A stretch of 64,000 nt of DNA from positions 558,001 through 622,000 of the forward strand of contig JABTUD010000001.1 in NCBI GenBank assembly GCA_015075555.1, given 5' to 3'. The notes under the pieces were generated by a model, which was not told the DNA's origin, searched no databases, and saw nothing but the letters and a program-made list of their open reading frames with translations. The first letter of the stretch is position 1, and each line of letters begins with the position of its first letter. Shown piece after piece: positions 15,771 to 24,743 of this stretch. The translations under genes and the position numbers were made by a program. Source of the stretch: Thermoflexaceae bacterium. Its GTDB lineage: Bacteria > Chloroflexota > Dehalococcoidia > Tepidiformales > Tepidiformaceae.

Positions 15771-16289
15771 GTGGATATCCGCGATCTGCTGATTGATGGA
15801 ATCGAACAACTGACAAGCTGGATGGATGACGCGCTCAAGGAGCTGAGCGCCGAGCAGGTAAACTGGAACCCGCCCGGGAACGCCGTGAGCGTGGGCTTCA
15901 ACGCCTGGCACGTGATGCGGACCTCCGACAACATCGTCAACTTCGTCTTCCGGAAGTCGCCGCCCATCTGGATGGCGCAGGGCTACGTGGAGAAGCTTGG
16001 CCTGCCAAAGGTAGAACAGGGGACGGGCATGAGCCTGGAGGACGCCCACGCGCTCAACATCGCCAGCGTCGACCTGCTGCGCGAGTACGGCCGCAGCGTG
16101 GGCGCGGACGTGGTGTCCTACCTTAAGGAAGTGCCAGTGGAGACGCTCGAAGAGGTGCAGATGATCAAGCCGCTCGGCGAAATGCCGAAGTGGAGGGTTG
16201 TGCGGCAGGTGGTCATGACGCACGGGTTCATGCACCTGGGCGAAATAAGCGCGCTCAAGGGGCAGATGGGCTTCAGGTTCGCCATTTAG
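15771..16289 (+). CDS. DinB-like (YfiT/DinB superfamily) protein
   Basis: 172-residue four-helix-bundle protein. The metal-binding histidines of the DinB fold are visible in FNAWHVMRTSDNI and HGFMHLGEI. The N-terminal helix (IEQLTSWMDDALKELS, then VNWNPPG) is typical of the family. Members include bacillithiol transferases and mycothiol-dependent enzymes, but most are uncharacterised. The GTG at 15771 follows GGAGG by 7 bases. It stands alone between the YciI-like gene and the zinc-ribbon protein. Confidence 0.82.
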   Translation: MDIRDLLIDGIEQLTSWMDDALKELSAEQVNWNPPGNAVSVGFNAWHVMRTSDNIVNFVFRKSPPIWMAQGYVEKLGLPKVEQGTGMSLEDAHALNIASVDLLREYGRSVGADVVSYLKEVPVETLEEVQMIKPLGEMPKWRVVRQVVMTHGFMHLGEISALKGQMGFRFAI

Positions 16290-16340
16290 CGGCGCGAAAA
16301 CGCTTGCGCCGCCCCCCGGCAGGCATAGAATGCCGGAAAC

Positions 16341-17744
16341 GTGGCCGACGAACAGCAATGCAGCAGGTGTGGGAGCAGCCTCCGGGAAGGGGCCCGCTTC
16401 TGCGTGAAGTGCGGCGCCGCCGCCGCGGCCGCAGGCGCCGGAGGGGCAGCTTCCGCAGCCGGTGCGGTATCGGCCGGGGCGCCCGGGGAACAACCGGGGG
16501 CGCCGGCTGACGCCAGTGCCGCCACCCCCGCTGAGCCCATTGCCGGAATGGGCGCGGGGACCGATGCCGCCGCCACGCCCGTCGAGCCGATGGCCGGCAT
16601 GGGCGCCGGGACCGATGCCGCCGCCACGCCCGCCGAGCCGATGGCCGGCATGGGCGCGGGGACCGATGCCGCCGCCACGCCCGTCGAGCCGATGGCCGGC
16701 ATGGGCGCCGGGACCGATGCCGCCGCCACGCCCGTCGAGCCGATGGCCGGCATGGGCGCCGCCAGGCCACCCGAACCGCCGCTGCCTCCGCCGCCACCAC
16801 CACGGCCCCCGGCGCCGCCCCCTCCTCCACCTCCCGCAGGGGACACCTGCCCGGCCTGCGGCGCGCCGCTAGCGCCAGGCACCCAGTTCTGCGGAGCCTG
16901 CGGAGCCCAGGTCCCGGGCGGGGGACAGGGCCCTCCTGCGTCACGGTTACCTGAGGGATGCGTGGGCCTGCTTTCGCGCTGGCAATCGCTGGCCGCACTC
17001 GCCGCGGTGGTCGTGGCCGCGGCAATTGTCGCCGGGCTCTGCCTGACGGCCGACGACAAGAAGGAGAACATCCGCTCGGACCAGGGAGGCGACGCTTCAG
17101 CGACCGCGGGAGGAACGGAGGCCGCATCGCCCACGAACGGGAAAGCGTCGCCATCACCGGGCAGGACGGGCACCGCGGCGAGCACTTCGGCCGCCGCGAC
17201 GCAGACAAAGACTGCCCAGGCCGGGGCAACGGGGACTGCCGCCGCGAAGACGGCGACCGCGTCCCCTTCGACAGCGGCCACGACCCCACCGCCAACTCCG
17301 GCCCCTCCCACGAACGTGCCGCCAACGAGTGCGCCACCACCGACCTCCACTTCCACCAACACGCCTACGCCGACACGGACGCCGACGAACACGCCCACGC
17401 CGACGAAGACACCAACGCCTACGGCGACGCCCATCTACTACACGTTCGTAACGGGCCTGGCGGGCTACCACAATGTCGGCCAGCGCCTCGATATCTGCTG
17501 GCAGGTTGGGCCAGCCGGCTACCCGTACACCATAACGATCGAGCAGGTGACACCGGCGAGCTCGAGCTTCTTCAAGGCATTCAGCTTCGCGAGCGGAGGA
17601 ACGACCGAGTGCTTTGAGGGATACCTTGAGGCTTCGGACGTGCCAGGGGTGAGATTCCGGCTCACGGTCGTGATCAACGGAATCACCCTGGAACCCGGCT
17701 ACGCGCCGCCCGCCGACCAGCCCGCCTGGTGGGTGAGCCACTGA
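16341..17744 (+). CDS. Membrane-anchored double zinc-ribbon protein with 17-residue repeats
   Basis: 467 residues from the GTG at 16341. Domains in order: a zinc ribbon (C-x2-C ... C-x2-C, residues 7-27), an Ala/Gly-rich spacer, a tandem 17-residue repeat (GMGAGTDAAATPVEPMA, about four copies), a Pro-rich stretch, a second zinc ribbon (CPACGAPLAPGTQFCGACG), one transmembrane helix (LAALAAVVVAAAIVAGLCL), a long Thr/Pro/Ser-rich stalk and a small C-terminal domain of about 100 residues with two cysteines, presumably outside the cell. The family is not recognised. The convergent kinase gene, also membrane-anchored with an outer domain, ends 15 bases away, so a shared sensing role is possible but unproven. 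Confidence 0.8.
   Translation: MADEQQCSRCGSSLREGARFCVKCGAAAAAAGAGGAASAAGAVSAGAPGEQPGAPADASAATPAEPIAGMGAGTDAAATPVEPMAGMGAGTDAAATPAEPMAGMGAGTDAAATPVEPMAGMGAGTDAAATPVEPMAGMGAARPPEPPLPPPPPPRPPAPPPPPPPAGDTCPACGAPLAPGTQFCGACGAQVPGGGQGPPASRLPEGCVGLLSRWQSLAALAAVVVAAAIVAGLCLTADDKKENIRSDQGGDASATAGGTEAASPTNGKASPSPGRTGTAASTSAAATQTKTAQAGATGTAAAKTATASPSTAATTPPPTPAPPTNVPPTSAPPPTSTSTNTPTPTRTPTNTPTPTKTPTPTATPIYYTFVTGLAGYHNVGQRLDICWQVGPAGYPYTITIEQVTPASSSFFKAFSFASGGTTECFEGYLEASDVPGVRFRLTVVINGITLEPGYAPPADQPAWWVSH
16542..16760 (+). repeat. 51-bp in-frame tandem repeat within the zinc-ribbon protein gene
   Basis: Four nearly identical 51-base units start at 16542, 16593, 16644 and 16695, followed by a 15-base partial copy at 16746. 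Differences are few (GTC/GCC at one codon, GCG/GCC at another), which suggests recent expansion. The period of 17 codons keeps the frame, so copy-number change would lengthen or shorten the linker only. Confidence 0.95.
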
Positions 17745-17759
17745 GGGCCCACCCTTCGG

Positions 17760-19712
17760 CTACGGCCCCGGGTACTTCCCGGTTATCGTGCAGGCCGCCT
17801 GCGAATAGCGTTCGGCCACGGTCGCTTCCTTAACGGTCTTTTCGTCGGCGAAAGTGACGGTGACGGTGGCCTGGCCGACCTCGCCCGTGCTTGCCGCGAC
17901 GGGGTAGCCGAACGTGAAGCCAGCCTTCCGGAAAGTGAAGCTCCCGAGGGTGGTCTCCCTGTCGCGGATGCCGGTCACGGTCACCCTGTCGCCCTCGCGA
18001 ATGACCTCGCCGCCGGCCGCGGGCGTGAACCGGAAGGCTACGTCATAGCGATCGCCGGCCTTTGCGCCGAAGGCGCAGGTGGACTCGGCGACCACGAAGG
18101 AGAACGCCCAGCGGTCGAGCACCGCGATTGAACCAGCGGCGGGAGAAGTGGTCGCCGGAGAAGAGCCGGGAACCGTGCCCCCGGCAGGTACCGTGTTTGC
18201 CGGCAAAGTCCCGGGGCTGCCGCTGGCGGGGGGCGGCTGGCCCTCATCATCTTTCCCGCCGCCCCCCGCGAGGGCGAATGCCGCAATCGCGGCCGCGACC
18301 AGGGCGGCTGCCGCGACGCCCATGCCCAGCAGGGCCACCCTGTTCGATCCTCCGCCGCGGGGCGCGACGGCCACGTCAGCCATCACGTTGGCGAAGGCGA
18401 GGCGCTGGCCAGCAGGCCCAAGGGCGGCTACCTGGAACTCCACCGGGCCGGGCGCGTGGCCCGACCGGCGCACGGGATGCACCTCCACGGGTAGCCGCTG
18501 GGCCTCTCCAGGTCCAAGCAGGGTCTCGGGTGTGACCATGACCGCCAGCGAGCCCGAAGGTTCGCTGGCCGATAGCGTCACCTGCAGTGGGTAACCGGAG
18601 AGGTTTTCGAGAAGCAGCTCGTGGTAGACAACGCCTGCCGCGCCCTGGACGGGCTCGGAGACACTCATGCGCAGCGAGGCGGCCCCCTGCGGGGCGGCGG
18701 CAGGCGGCACCAGCGGCCGGCCTGGCCGAGGACCCGCGACCCGGGTCTGGGCAGGGCCCGCGTCGCCTGCAGGGAACGCGCCGGAAATGCGGGTCTCCTG
18801 GCCGTGGCTGCCCGGGGGCGGCGCCGTTCCCGGTCCGGCAACGGGGGGAGAGGGCGCCACGGGCGAGGCAGGTTGACCCTTGAGAAGCGCAGCGCGAGCC
18901 CGTTCGAGCGCCCCGGCGAGCTCGGTGGCCGACTGGTAGCGGTCGCGGGGGTCCTTTTCGAGGCAGCGGCGCAGCGGGTTGAGAACGGAATCGGGCAGAT
19001 GGGCGATTGCGTCCATGGCCACGGGTGCGGCCTGGTGCTGCCTCACGACATCCCAGGCGGTGGCGCCGCGGAACGGCGGCTGGCCCGCAAGCATGCAGTA
19101 GAGCGTAGCGCCGAGGGCGTAGATATCGGTGCGGTGGTCAGTTTCACCGAGCGCCTGTTCGGGCGCCGCGAACTCGGCCGTGCCGGTGAAGCCCCCGGCG
19201 AGCGTCTGGCCCGCGCCACCGGCGCTGCGGGCGATGCCGAAGTCCGCCACCTTCACGCCACCGTCGGCCGATAGCAGGATATTGTCCGGTTTCATGTCGC
19301 GGTGAATGACGCTGCGGGCAGCGGCTTCTTCGAGCGCGCGCGCGGCGTCGATGGCTATGCGGAGCGCCTCATCGGGCGCAAACGGTCCTCTTTCGGCGAG
19401 CAGGTCGCCGACGGAGGCGCCTTCCACGAACTCCATGACCAGGAAGTAAGCCTGCCCGGTGATGCCAAAGTCGAGGAGGCGCACGGTGTAGGGCGAGCGG
19501 AGGAGCGCGGCGATATGGGCCTCCCGCTCGAAGCGCTCGCGGAAGCCGGCATCCTGGGCGGCGAGCCACGGGTGCAGGAGCTTGACGGCCACCCGGCTGC
19601 CATCACGGGCGTCGGTAGCCTCGTAAACCGCGCCCATGGCGCCCTCGCCGATCTTGCGGACGAGCCGGTACTGCTTGATCTGCGTCAGGAGCCGGTCATC
19701 TGGGCTGGTCAT
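17760..19712 (-). CDS. Membrane-anchored Ser/Thr protein kinase
   Basis: 650 residues. The kinase domain occupies about 14-275: glycine loop GEGAMGAVY, VAVKLL with the catalytic lysine, HRDMKPDN catalytic loop, VADFGIA metal site, and FAAPEQ activation-segment end. A Pro-rich linker and a region with LLLENLSGYPLQVTLSASE (beta-sandwich-like) follow. A single transmembrane helix lies at about 459-482, then a Pro/Ser/Thr-rich stalk and an outer domain of about 120 residues with two cysteines; there are no PASTA repeats. The ATG at 19712 follows GGGGGGAGACT; an upstream in-frame ATG was rejected because it overlaps the FHA-ABC gene. The gene lies 26 bases after that gene, whose FHA domains are natural readers of kinase products. 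Confidence 0.92.
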   Translation of the reverse strand: MTSPDDRLLTQIKQYRLVRKIGEGAMGAVYEATDARDGSRVAVKLLHPWLAAQDAGFRERFEREAHIAALLRSPYTVRLLDFGITGQAYFLVMEFVEGASVGDLLAERGPFAPDEALRIAIDAARALEEAAARSVIHRDMKPDNILLSADGGVKVADFGIARSAGGAGQTLAGGFTGTAEFAAPEQALGETDHRTDIYALGATLYCMLAGQPPFRGATAWDVVRQHQAAPVAMDAIAHLPDSVLNPLRRCLEKDPRDRYQSATELAGALERARAALLKGQPASPVAPSPPVAGPGTAPPPGSHGQETRISGAFPAGDAGPAQTRVAGPRPGRPLVPPAAAPQGAASLRMSVSEPVQGAAGVVYHELLLENLSGYPLQVTLSASEPSGSLAVMVTPETLLGPGEAQRLPVEVHPVRRSGHAPGPVEFQVAALGPAGQRLAFANVMADVAVAPRGGGSNRVALLGMGVAAAALVAAAIAAFALAGGGGKDDEGQPPPASGSPGTLPANTVPAGGTVPGSSPATTSPAAGSIAVLDRWAFSFVVAESTCAFGAKAGDRYDVAFRFTPAAGGEVIREGDRVTVTGIRDRETTLGSFTFRKAGFTFGYPVAASTGEVGQATVTVTFADEKTVKEATVAERYSQAACTITGKYPGP

Positions 19713-19738
19713 GGTGGCAGTCTCCCCCCGGGCCGCGC

Positions 19739-22498
19739 CTAGAGTGTGTCTTTTCGCCGCTGAAGAACGTAAATCAAGATGCCAAGGGCGGCGATGATGG
19801 CGAGCATGGCCCCCCAGCAAACGAAGACATCGGCGCCGAAGACGCTGCTGAACTGGTCGTCGACGCCCTTGAAGGCGAGGCTTCGTTCGGCCGGCGTCTG
19901 CAGGGCCGGGATGCCCGGGATGTCACAGGTGGCGTAATCCCCGCTGCAGCCGTCCAGGCTCAGTCCTGCAGCCGTGGTGATGGCCTTGAAGGCCCAGGCG
20001 CTGCTGGTCACCCCGCCGAGCACGACACCGGCGACGCCCAGGTCGTCGAGCGAAACCAGGCCCCCGGAGAACACCATCTGCAGGACGACGACGCCGATCA
20101 CGAGCATCATGGCCTGCTCTTCGCGGCGCGTGAGCGTCGAGATGAGCAGCCCCCACATAACGCCCGAGATGACGGCGAGCACCAGGGTCACGTAGATCAT
20201 AACGAGGCCCCCTGCCTCGGCCCCCGAGAAATCCACTGCGATGAGCTTGATGGCGAGCAGGGCGGCACCATGATAAAGAGCGAGGGCAGTGGCGATGGCG
20301 ATCTTCGACCCGAGGTACGGCCAGATGAGGAGGGCCACGGCGCGTTCCCGCGCGTAGATGGCGGATTCCTTCACGATCTCGCGCACGAAGCTCAGGGCGC
20401 CGACAAGGAATGGAATCAGCGCCGAGAGGAAGAGCATGGTCATTGCCCTGGAGCCGATGCCGCGCGTGGGGTCGAGGACAGAGCGCTCCCAGGCGACGAG
20501 GTCGATCATCGCGAGTGCGGGCGCCAGCGCGAACATCAGGCCCAGGTTCACCCTGTCGCGCCGGATGATGTCGAGGTAGCGCTGGCTGAGCACCTTGAAC
20601 TGGCGAAACGCGCCTGAGGTGCGCCCGGCGGCGGGTGGCGCCGGTTCGCCCGGGGGCCCAGCCACCCCGGCCGCAGTGGAGGCCGCCGGGGCAACTCCCG
20701 CGAGGGGCCGGGCCACGAACTCGCGGTACTCAGCAGAGTCCCGGAAGCGGGCGGACCAATCGGCAGGCGACTCGTGGGACTCCAGCAGCTCGTAGATGCC
20801 GTCAAAGTCGTCGACGCCGAAGTATGTGAGCGCGCGGTCGGGCGGGCCGAAGTAGGCGAGATGGCCCCCGCGGGCGAGGAAAAGCACCCTGTCGCACATC
20901 ATCACATTCTTGGTGGCGTGGGTGATGAGAAGGATGGTGTTGCCATCATCGGCGAGCCTGCGGAGGAGCCGCATGAGCTGGCTTTCGGTGCCCGGATCGA
21001 GGCCAGATGTCGCTTCGTCGAGGAAGAAGAGGCCGGGCTGGGTGAGGAGCTCGGCGCCAATGGAGACGCGCTTGCGCTGGCCGCCACTGAGGCGCCCAAC
21101 CGGCACATCGCGGCGTTCTTCGAGGCCGAGGGTAGTGATCGCCGAATCGACGCGGGAGGCCCGTTCGGCGGGCGTCGAGTCATCCGGGAGCCGGAGCTCG
21201 GCCGCGTAGGCAAGGGCCCGGCCCACGGGAAGCTCAGGGTGGAGGATGTCATCCTGGGGCACGTAGCCGAGCAGGGTGCGAAAGGCCTGGAAGTGGGCGT
21301 AGAGGGAAACGCCATTGAGCAGGACATCGCCGCCGGTGGCGGGCCGGAGGCCACTGAGCGCCCCAACCAGGGTCGACTTCCCGGAGCCGCTGACACCGAC
21401 AACGGCGACGAATTCCTGCGGCTCGACAACGAGCGAGATGTCCTGCAGGAGGTTGGCGGCCGGGCTCACCTGCTTTCTCAGCCGGAGGGCCGTCAGCCGG
21501 ATGCCGCGCGATGGGTCTTCGCCGCGAACGCCGGAACTGCTGACGTAGAGCCGGACCGGGCCGGCGAAGACAACATCGGTTGCTGACAGCGGGCGCGGCT
21601 TCCCGCGCTCGAGCTGCTCGCCGTTGACGAAGGTCCCGTTGGTTGAGCCAAGGTCTTCGATGGCCACGCCGCCGCCGGGGAGACCGGAAATACGAGCATG
21701 GAGCAGGGAGACCGCCGGGTGAGCGAGAGGCAGATCGCAGGCGGGGTCACGGCCGAGAGTGATTGACTGCCCGGGCGCGGGCGCCGACGCCCGCATCCCG
21801 GCAGCGGCCGGCCCGTGTTCCGCGGCGCTGAGAGCGAAGCGCAGGACCACCTCGCCGGCGATGTCGATGACGTCGCCGTCACGCAACGCGTGGGAGGCGA
21901 CCCTGGTTCCGCCAACGCTGAACCCATTGGCGGAGCCGGTGTCGAAGGCCGTGTAGGTGGCGCCGGTGCGCCGGAGGACCAGGTGTTGCCGCGAGACAAC
22001 GTCGGCGGGAATGACGATATCGTTCCCATCCGCGCGGCCGGCGGTGACCTCGTCGCTGGCCAGCTCAAAGACCGTCGTGTGCCCGGCGAAGGTCACCTCG
22101 AGCCGGGGCCGGGCCTGGACGACGAGTGTCCCGCCAGGGGCAGACGGGCCCACCTGGCCGGGGACGAGCGGCCGCGGCGCGGCGGCCACGCCGGGGGTGG
22201 CCGGGGAATCGGAGGACAGCAGCTCGATGGTGCAGCCCCCCAGGGAGACGACATCGCCGGGATGCACTTCGACCGGGGAACGCGGCTCCACCTGGACGCC
22301 GTTGAGCAGCGACCCATTGGCACTTCCCAGGTCCATGAACGTGGTACCGGTGGGCCTGCTGGTGAAGCCCGCGTGACGCCGGGAGACATTGTCGTCCGAG
22401 AGCACGATGTCGCATTCCGGCGAGCGCCCAACGGTAACCTGTCCATTGAGCGGGATCACGTGGTCGGCTTCGGCGGTGCGTACGCGCAGTGCCAGCAT
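19739..22498 (-). CDS. Triple-FHA ABC transporter (ATPase and permease in one chain)
   Basis: 919 residues. Three FHA phosphothreonine-binding domains occupy about 1-100, 125-225 and 245-335 (e.g. VGRSPECDIVLSDDNVSRRHA, DLGSANGSLLNG, DLGSTNGTFVNG). An ABCG-type ATPase follows: Walker A GVSGSGKST, signature LSGGQRKRVSIG, Walker B LFFLDEATSGLD. The C-terminal third is an ABC-2 type permease with about six helices, ending in YVLQRRKDTL. FHA-ABC proteins occur in bacteria with Ser/Thr kinases, where phosphorylation is thought to control transport. The kinase gene directly downstream, probably in the same transcript, is the obvious regulator. The substrate is unknown. Confidence 0.92.
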   Translation of the reverse strand: MLALRVRTAEADHVIPLNGQVTVGRSPECDIVLSDDNVSRRHAGFTSRPTGTTFMDLGSANGSLLNGVQVEPRSPVEVHPGDVVSLGGCTIELLSSDSPATPGVAAAPRPLVPGQVGPSAPGGTLVVQARPRLEVTFAGHTTVFELASDEVTAGRADGNDIVIPADVVSRQHLVLRRTGATYTAFDTGSANGFSVGGTRVASHALRDGDVIDIAGEVVLRFALSAAEHGPAAAGMRASAPAPGQSITLGRDPACDLPLAHPAVSLLHARISGLPGGGVAIEDLGSTNGTFVNGEQLERGKPRPLSATDVVFAGPVRLYVSSSGVRGEDPSRGIRLTALRLRKQVSPAANLLQDISLVVEPQEFVAVVGVSGSGKSTLVGALSGLRPATGGDVLLNGVSLYAHFQAFRTLLGYVPQDDILHPELPVGRALAYAAELRLPDDSTPAERASRVDSAITTLGLEERRDVPVGRLSGGQRKRVSIGAELLTQPGLFFLDEATSGLDPGTESQLMRLLRRLADDGNTILLITHATKNVMMCDRVLFLARGGHLAYFGPPDRALTYFGVDDFDGIYELLESHESPADWSARFRDSAEYREFVARPLAGVAPAASTAAGVAGPPGEPAPPAAGRTSGAFRQFKVLSQRYLDIIRRDRVNLGLMFALAPALAMIDLVAWERSVLDPTRGIGSRAMTMLFLSALIPFLVGALSFVREIVKESAIYARERAVALLIWPYLGSKIAIATALALYHGAALLAIKLIAVDFSGAEAGGLVMIYVTLVLAVISGVMWGLLISTLTRREEQAMMLVIGVVVLQMVFSGGLVSLDDLGVAGVVLGGVTSSAWAFKAITTAAGLSLDGCSGDYATCDIPGIPALQTPAERSLAFKGVDDQFSSVFGADVFVCWGAMLAIIAALGILIYVLQRRKDTL

Positions 22499-22581
22499 GT
22501 GCGTCCTGGCGATTGTTGGGGCAGGATAGCCCGCCGGGGCGGGCGACTACATCCTACAGGCAATGGCGCGGGGAGCGCGCT

Positions 22582-23445
22582 CTATTCTTCGCGCTGTCCG
22601 CGCAAGAACTCCTCGATATCGAGGAGGAGTTCACCCGGGCGCGGTTCGGCATCTGTCCCGAGTGTGGCGCCGGAGTCGTGCGACTCCTCCAGCCGCCGGA
22701 CGTAGGCGGCGATTTCGGGGTTGGCCATCACGGCGGTATCGACCTCCGCCATGAACCGTCCGGCGGCCGCGTTCAGCTCCGCGTAGTCGAAGTCGAGGCC
22801 AAGCAGGCTTTCGAGCCTGCGCAACAGGGCGATGGTGGCCGGGGGATTCTGGCTGGTGGTGACGTAGTGGGGCACGTTCGCCCAGAGGCTCACCCAGGGG
22901 TGGCCGGCACGCCGGAAGACGTCACCGAGGACGCCGGGAAGCCCGGTCGGGCCCTGGTAGCGCGACACCGCGAGGTCGAGCCGGGCGGCGAGCCCTGCAT
23001 CGGCAGCCGTGCCGGTGACGCGGACGTCGCGCGTATGCGGGACGTCCGCCATCAGGGCGCCCAGGGAAACAGTCAGCCCAATCCCCAGGTCCTGGAACAG
23101 CGCACAACATGTGTCAGCGAAGGTGCGCCAGTGCAGGTTGGGCTCAACACCGGCGGCAACGACGATGTCATGGGGACCAACGGGGTTGCGAGCGTAGAAG
23201 AACTCGTTCGCGGGCCAGGTAATGGCGCGCTCCCCGGCGGCATCGATGCGCACCGAGGGTCTCGCCTCCCGGAAATCGAAGAACGGCTCGGGGTCCAGGG
23301 ATGCGAACCGCCGGGCGCCGAGCCGCCGGACGACAAAGCGCGCAGCACTGGTCGCGGCCGTGGCAGCATCGTTCCAGCCGGCAAGCGCGATCACGGCCAC
23401 GGGGTCGTGCAGGGCCGGCATACGGTCGAGTCGCAGATATTCCAC
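22582..23445 (-). CDS. PAC2-family protein
   Basis: 287 residues with the layout of the PAC2 (proteasome assembly chaperone-like) family: an N-terminal VIALAGWNDAATAAT, a central GIGLTVSLGALMADVPHTR, and TGLPGVLGDVFRRAGHPWVSLWANVPHYV. Such proteins are widespread in Actinobacteria and Chloroflexota, resemble archaeal PbaB and mostly have no demonstrated function. The C-terminal tail is acidic and ends with LLLDIEEFLRGQREE. It is separated from the FHA-ABC gene by about 80 bases; I see no evidence of an operon partner. Confidence 0.85.
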   Translation of the reverse strand: MEYLRLDRMPALHDPVAVIALAGWNDAATAATSAARFVVRRLGARRFASLDPEPFFDFREARPSVRIDAAGERAITWPANEFFYARNPVGPHDIVVAAGVEPNLHWRTFADTCCALFQDLGIGLTVSLGALMADVPHTRDVRVTGTAADAGLAARLDLAVSRYQGPTGLPGVLGDVFRRAGHPWVSLWANVPHYVTTSQNPPATIALLRRLESLLGLDFDYAELNAAAGRFMAEVDTAVMANPEIAAYVRRLEESHDSGATLGTDAEPRPGELLLDIEEFLRGQREE

Positions 23446-24107
23446 AGCCTCAGCTTAGCAGCCGGGGCTGGAGCCAGTCTCCGATCACGCCACCGGCTGG
23501 AGCCCGGGGGTCGCGCCGCGCCCCGGCGATGGTCGACAGGCTCACTTTCCCGGGTCGATGGTCGTCGGAACGCAGACGTTGGAGATGGGGCCAAAGGAAC
23601 CATCACGGGCGGCCCGAAGGGCCATATGCCTGCGGGCCGGGCCGGGTTACGGTGTTTTCAGGCAGGGACAACACGCCACCGCCTTCGCGGCGCCGGCGCC
23701 ATCCCGGTGGCGCCACGGCAAGATTGGCCCCTGCCTTACTCTATCTCTCGAGGCGACCGCGGCTGGTGAGCTGCCCGGTACTATGGTCCCAGGGGGCAGC
23801 GACCAGGGACGAAGCGCCAGGCGGGCCCGGGTGCGCCCGGCGCATGATGATGGTACCCGGTATGCGCAGCGAGCCTGCACGTGGAAGGAGGGCGAAGAGC
23901 ATGCCTCGCACCGGGTTATGGGCGTGAGGGGAGATGACGGCGGCGCGCTCTCCCAATCACCGACGTTCACCTTCCACGGCGCATCGGCGAGGCAATCCGC
24001 CGTGCGTATCATGGGGAACTGGATACCCGGTATGCCGCTGAGGACCAACTGATACAGGTCCGCTGGTCGCGCTAAGCTGAACTGCACTGTCAACGGAGGC
24101 CTGGAAG
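23446..24107. other. Gene-free stretch of about 660 bases
   Basis: No open frame here has protein-like composition or a credible start; the frames present read as low-complexity Arg/Gly/Pro strings. The stretch lies between the divergent PAC2 and S30AE genes, so it must hold both promoters. Noted: TACCCGGTATGC twice (from 23854 and 24024), a related CCCGGTACTATGG near 23775, and a 9-bp complementary pair (23880-23888 with 23970-23978). It could hold operators, an unrecognised RNA or decayed sequence. Confidence 0.6.
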
Positions 24108-24656
24108 ATGACCCTTGAAATGCCCCTGCAAATCCGCTCAGGCGAAATACCGCTGACGGCGGAGATAGAAGGCTACATTCGTGAAAGAGCCGACCGGTTG
24201 CAGTCGTTCGCGGGCGGGATCACAGGCTGCAGGGTCACGATAGAGGCGCCGGTCAGCCACCATCAGAAGGGCGGGCCCTACGCAGTGAGCGTCAACCTGC
24301 TCCTGCCCGGCGCCCAGCTGGTGGTGAACCGCAGGACCGACGCGAACCTGCATGCAGCCATCCGGCAGGCGTTTGATGCGGCGGGGCGCCAGCTAGAAGA
24401 CCATGTGAGGCGCGTGCGCGGGCAGGTCAAGGCCGAGGTCTTGCCGCCGCGCGGACATGTCACCCGTCTCTTTGCCGGCGATGGCTACGGCTTCATCACG
24501 AGCGAAGACAACAGAGAGATCTACTTCCACCGCAACAGCGTGCTTCCACCGGGCTTCGACAGCCTTGAGGTGGGGCAGGAGGTACGCTATGCGGAGGAAG
24601 CGGGTGACCACGGCCCCCAGGCAAGCACGGTGACGCCCGTGAAGGGGCGCCCGTAG
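24108..24656 (+). CDS. S30AE (HPF/RaiA-like) ribosome-associated protein fused to a cold-shock domain
   Basis: 182 residues. The first 105 or so match the S30AE domain (PLTAEIEGYIRERADRLQSF, then LLLPGAQLVVNRRTDANLHAAIRQAFDAAGRQLEDHV), which binds the 30S subunit and promotes hibernation. The rest is a cold-shock RNA-binding domain (GHVTRLFAGDGYGFITSEDNREIYFHRNSVL) with the GYGFI and IYFHR RNP-like motifs. The start is ATG at 24108 with GGAGGCCTGGAAG upstream. The two-domain arrangement is known in other bacteria. It probably acts on idle ribosomes in stress or stationary phase, but this specific fusion is not characterised as far as I know. Confidence 0.9.
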   Translation: MTLEMPLQIRSGEIPLTAEIEGYIRERADRLQSFAGGITGCRVTIEAPVSHHQKGGPYAVSVNLLLPGAQLVVNRRTDANLHAAIRQAFDAAGRQLEDHVRRVRGQVKAEVLPPRGHVTRLFAGDGYGFITSEDNREIYFHRNSVLPPGFDSLEVGQEVRYAEEAGDHGPQASTVTPVKGRP

Positions 24657-24743
24657 AGCGGCCGCCGGATAGGGCCTGCCCCGGACTGTAAGAACCCTGG
24701 GCCTGTATGCTCCGAGTCACGACCCTGCGGAGGAGGTGGAGGT

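Noticed and set aside
16542-16760. CRISPR-like array
   Set aside because: The repeats are contiguous, without spacers, keep the codon frame and encode a 17-residue protein repeat.
23880-23978. Structured RNA based on the 9-bp pair CGTGGAAGG/CCTTCCACG
   Set aside because: One 9-bp match across 80 bases in a 660-base GC-rich stretch is not improbable by chance, and no further stems support it.
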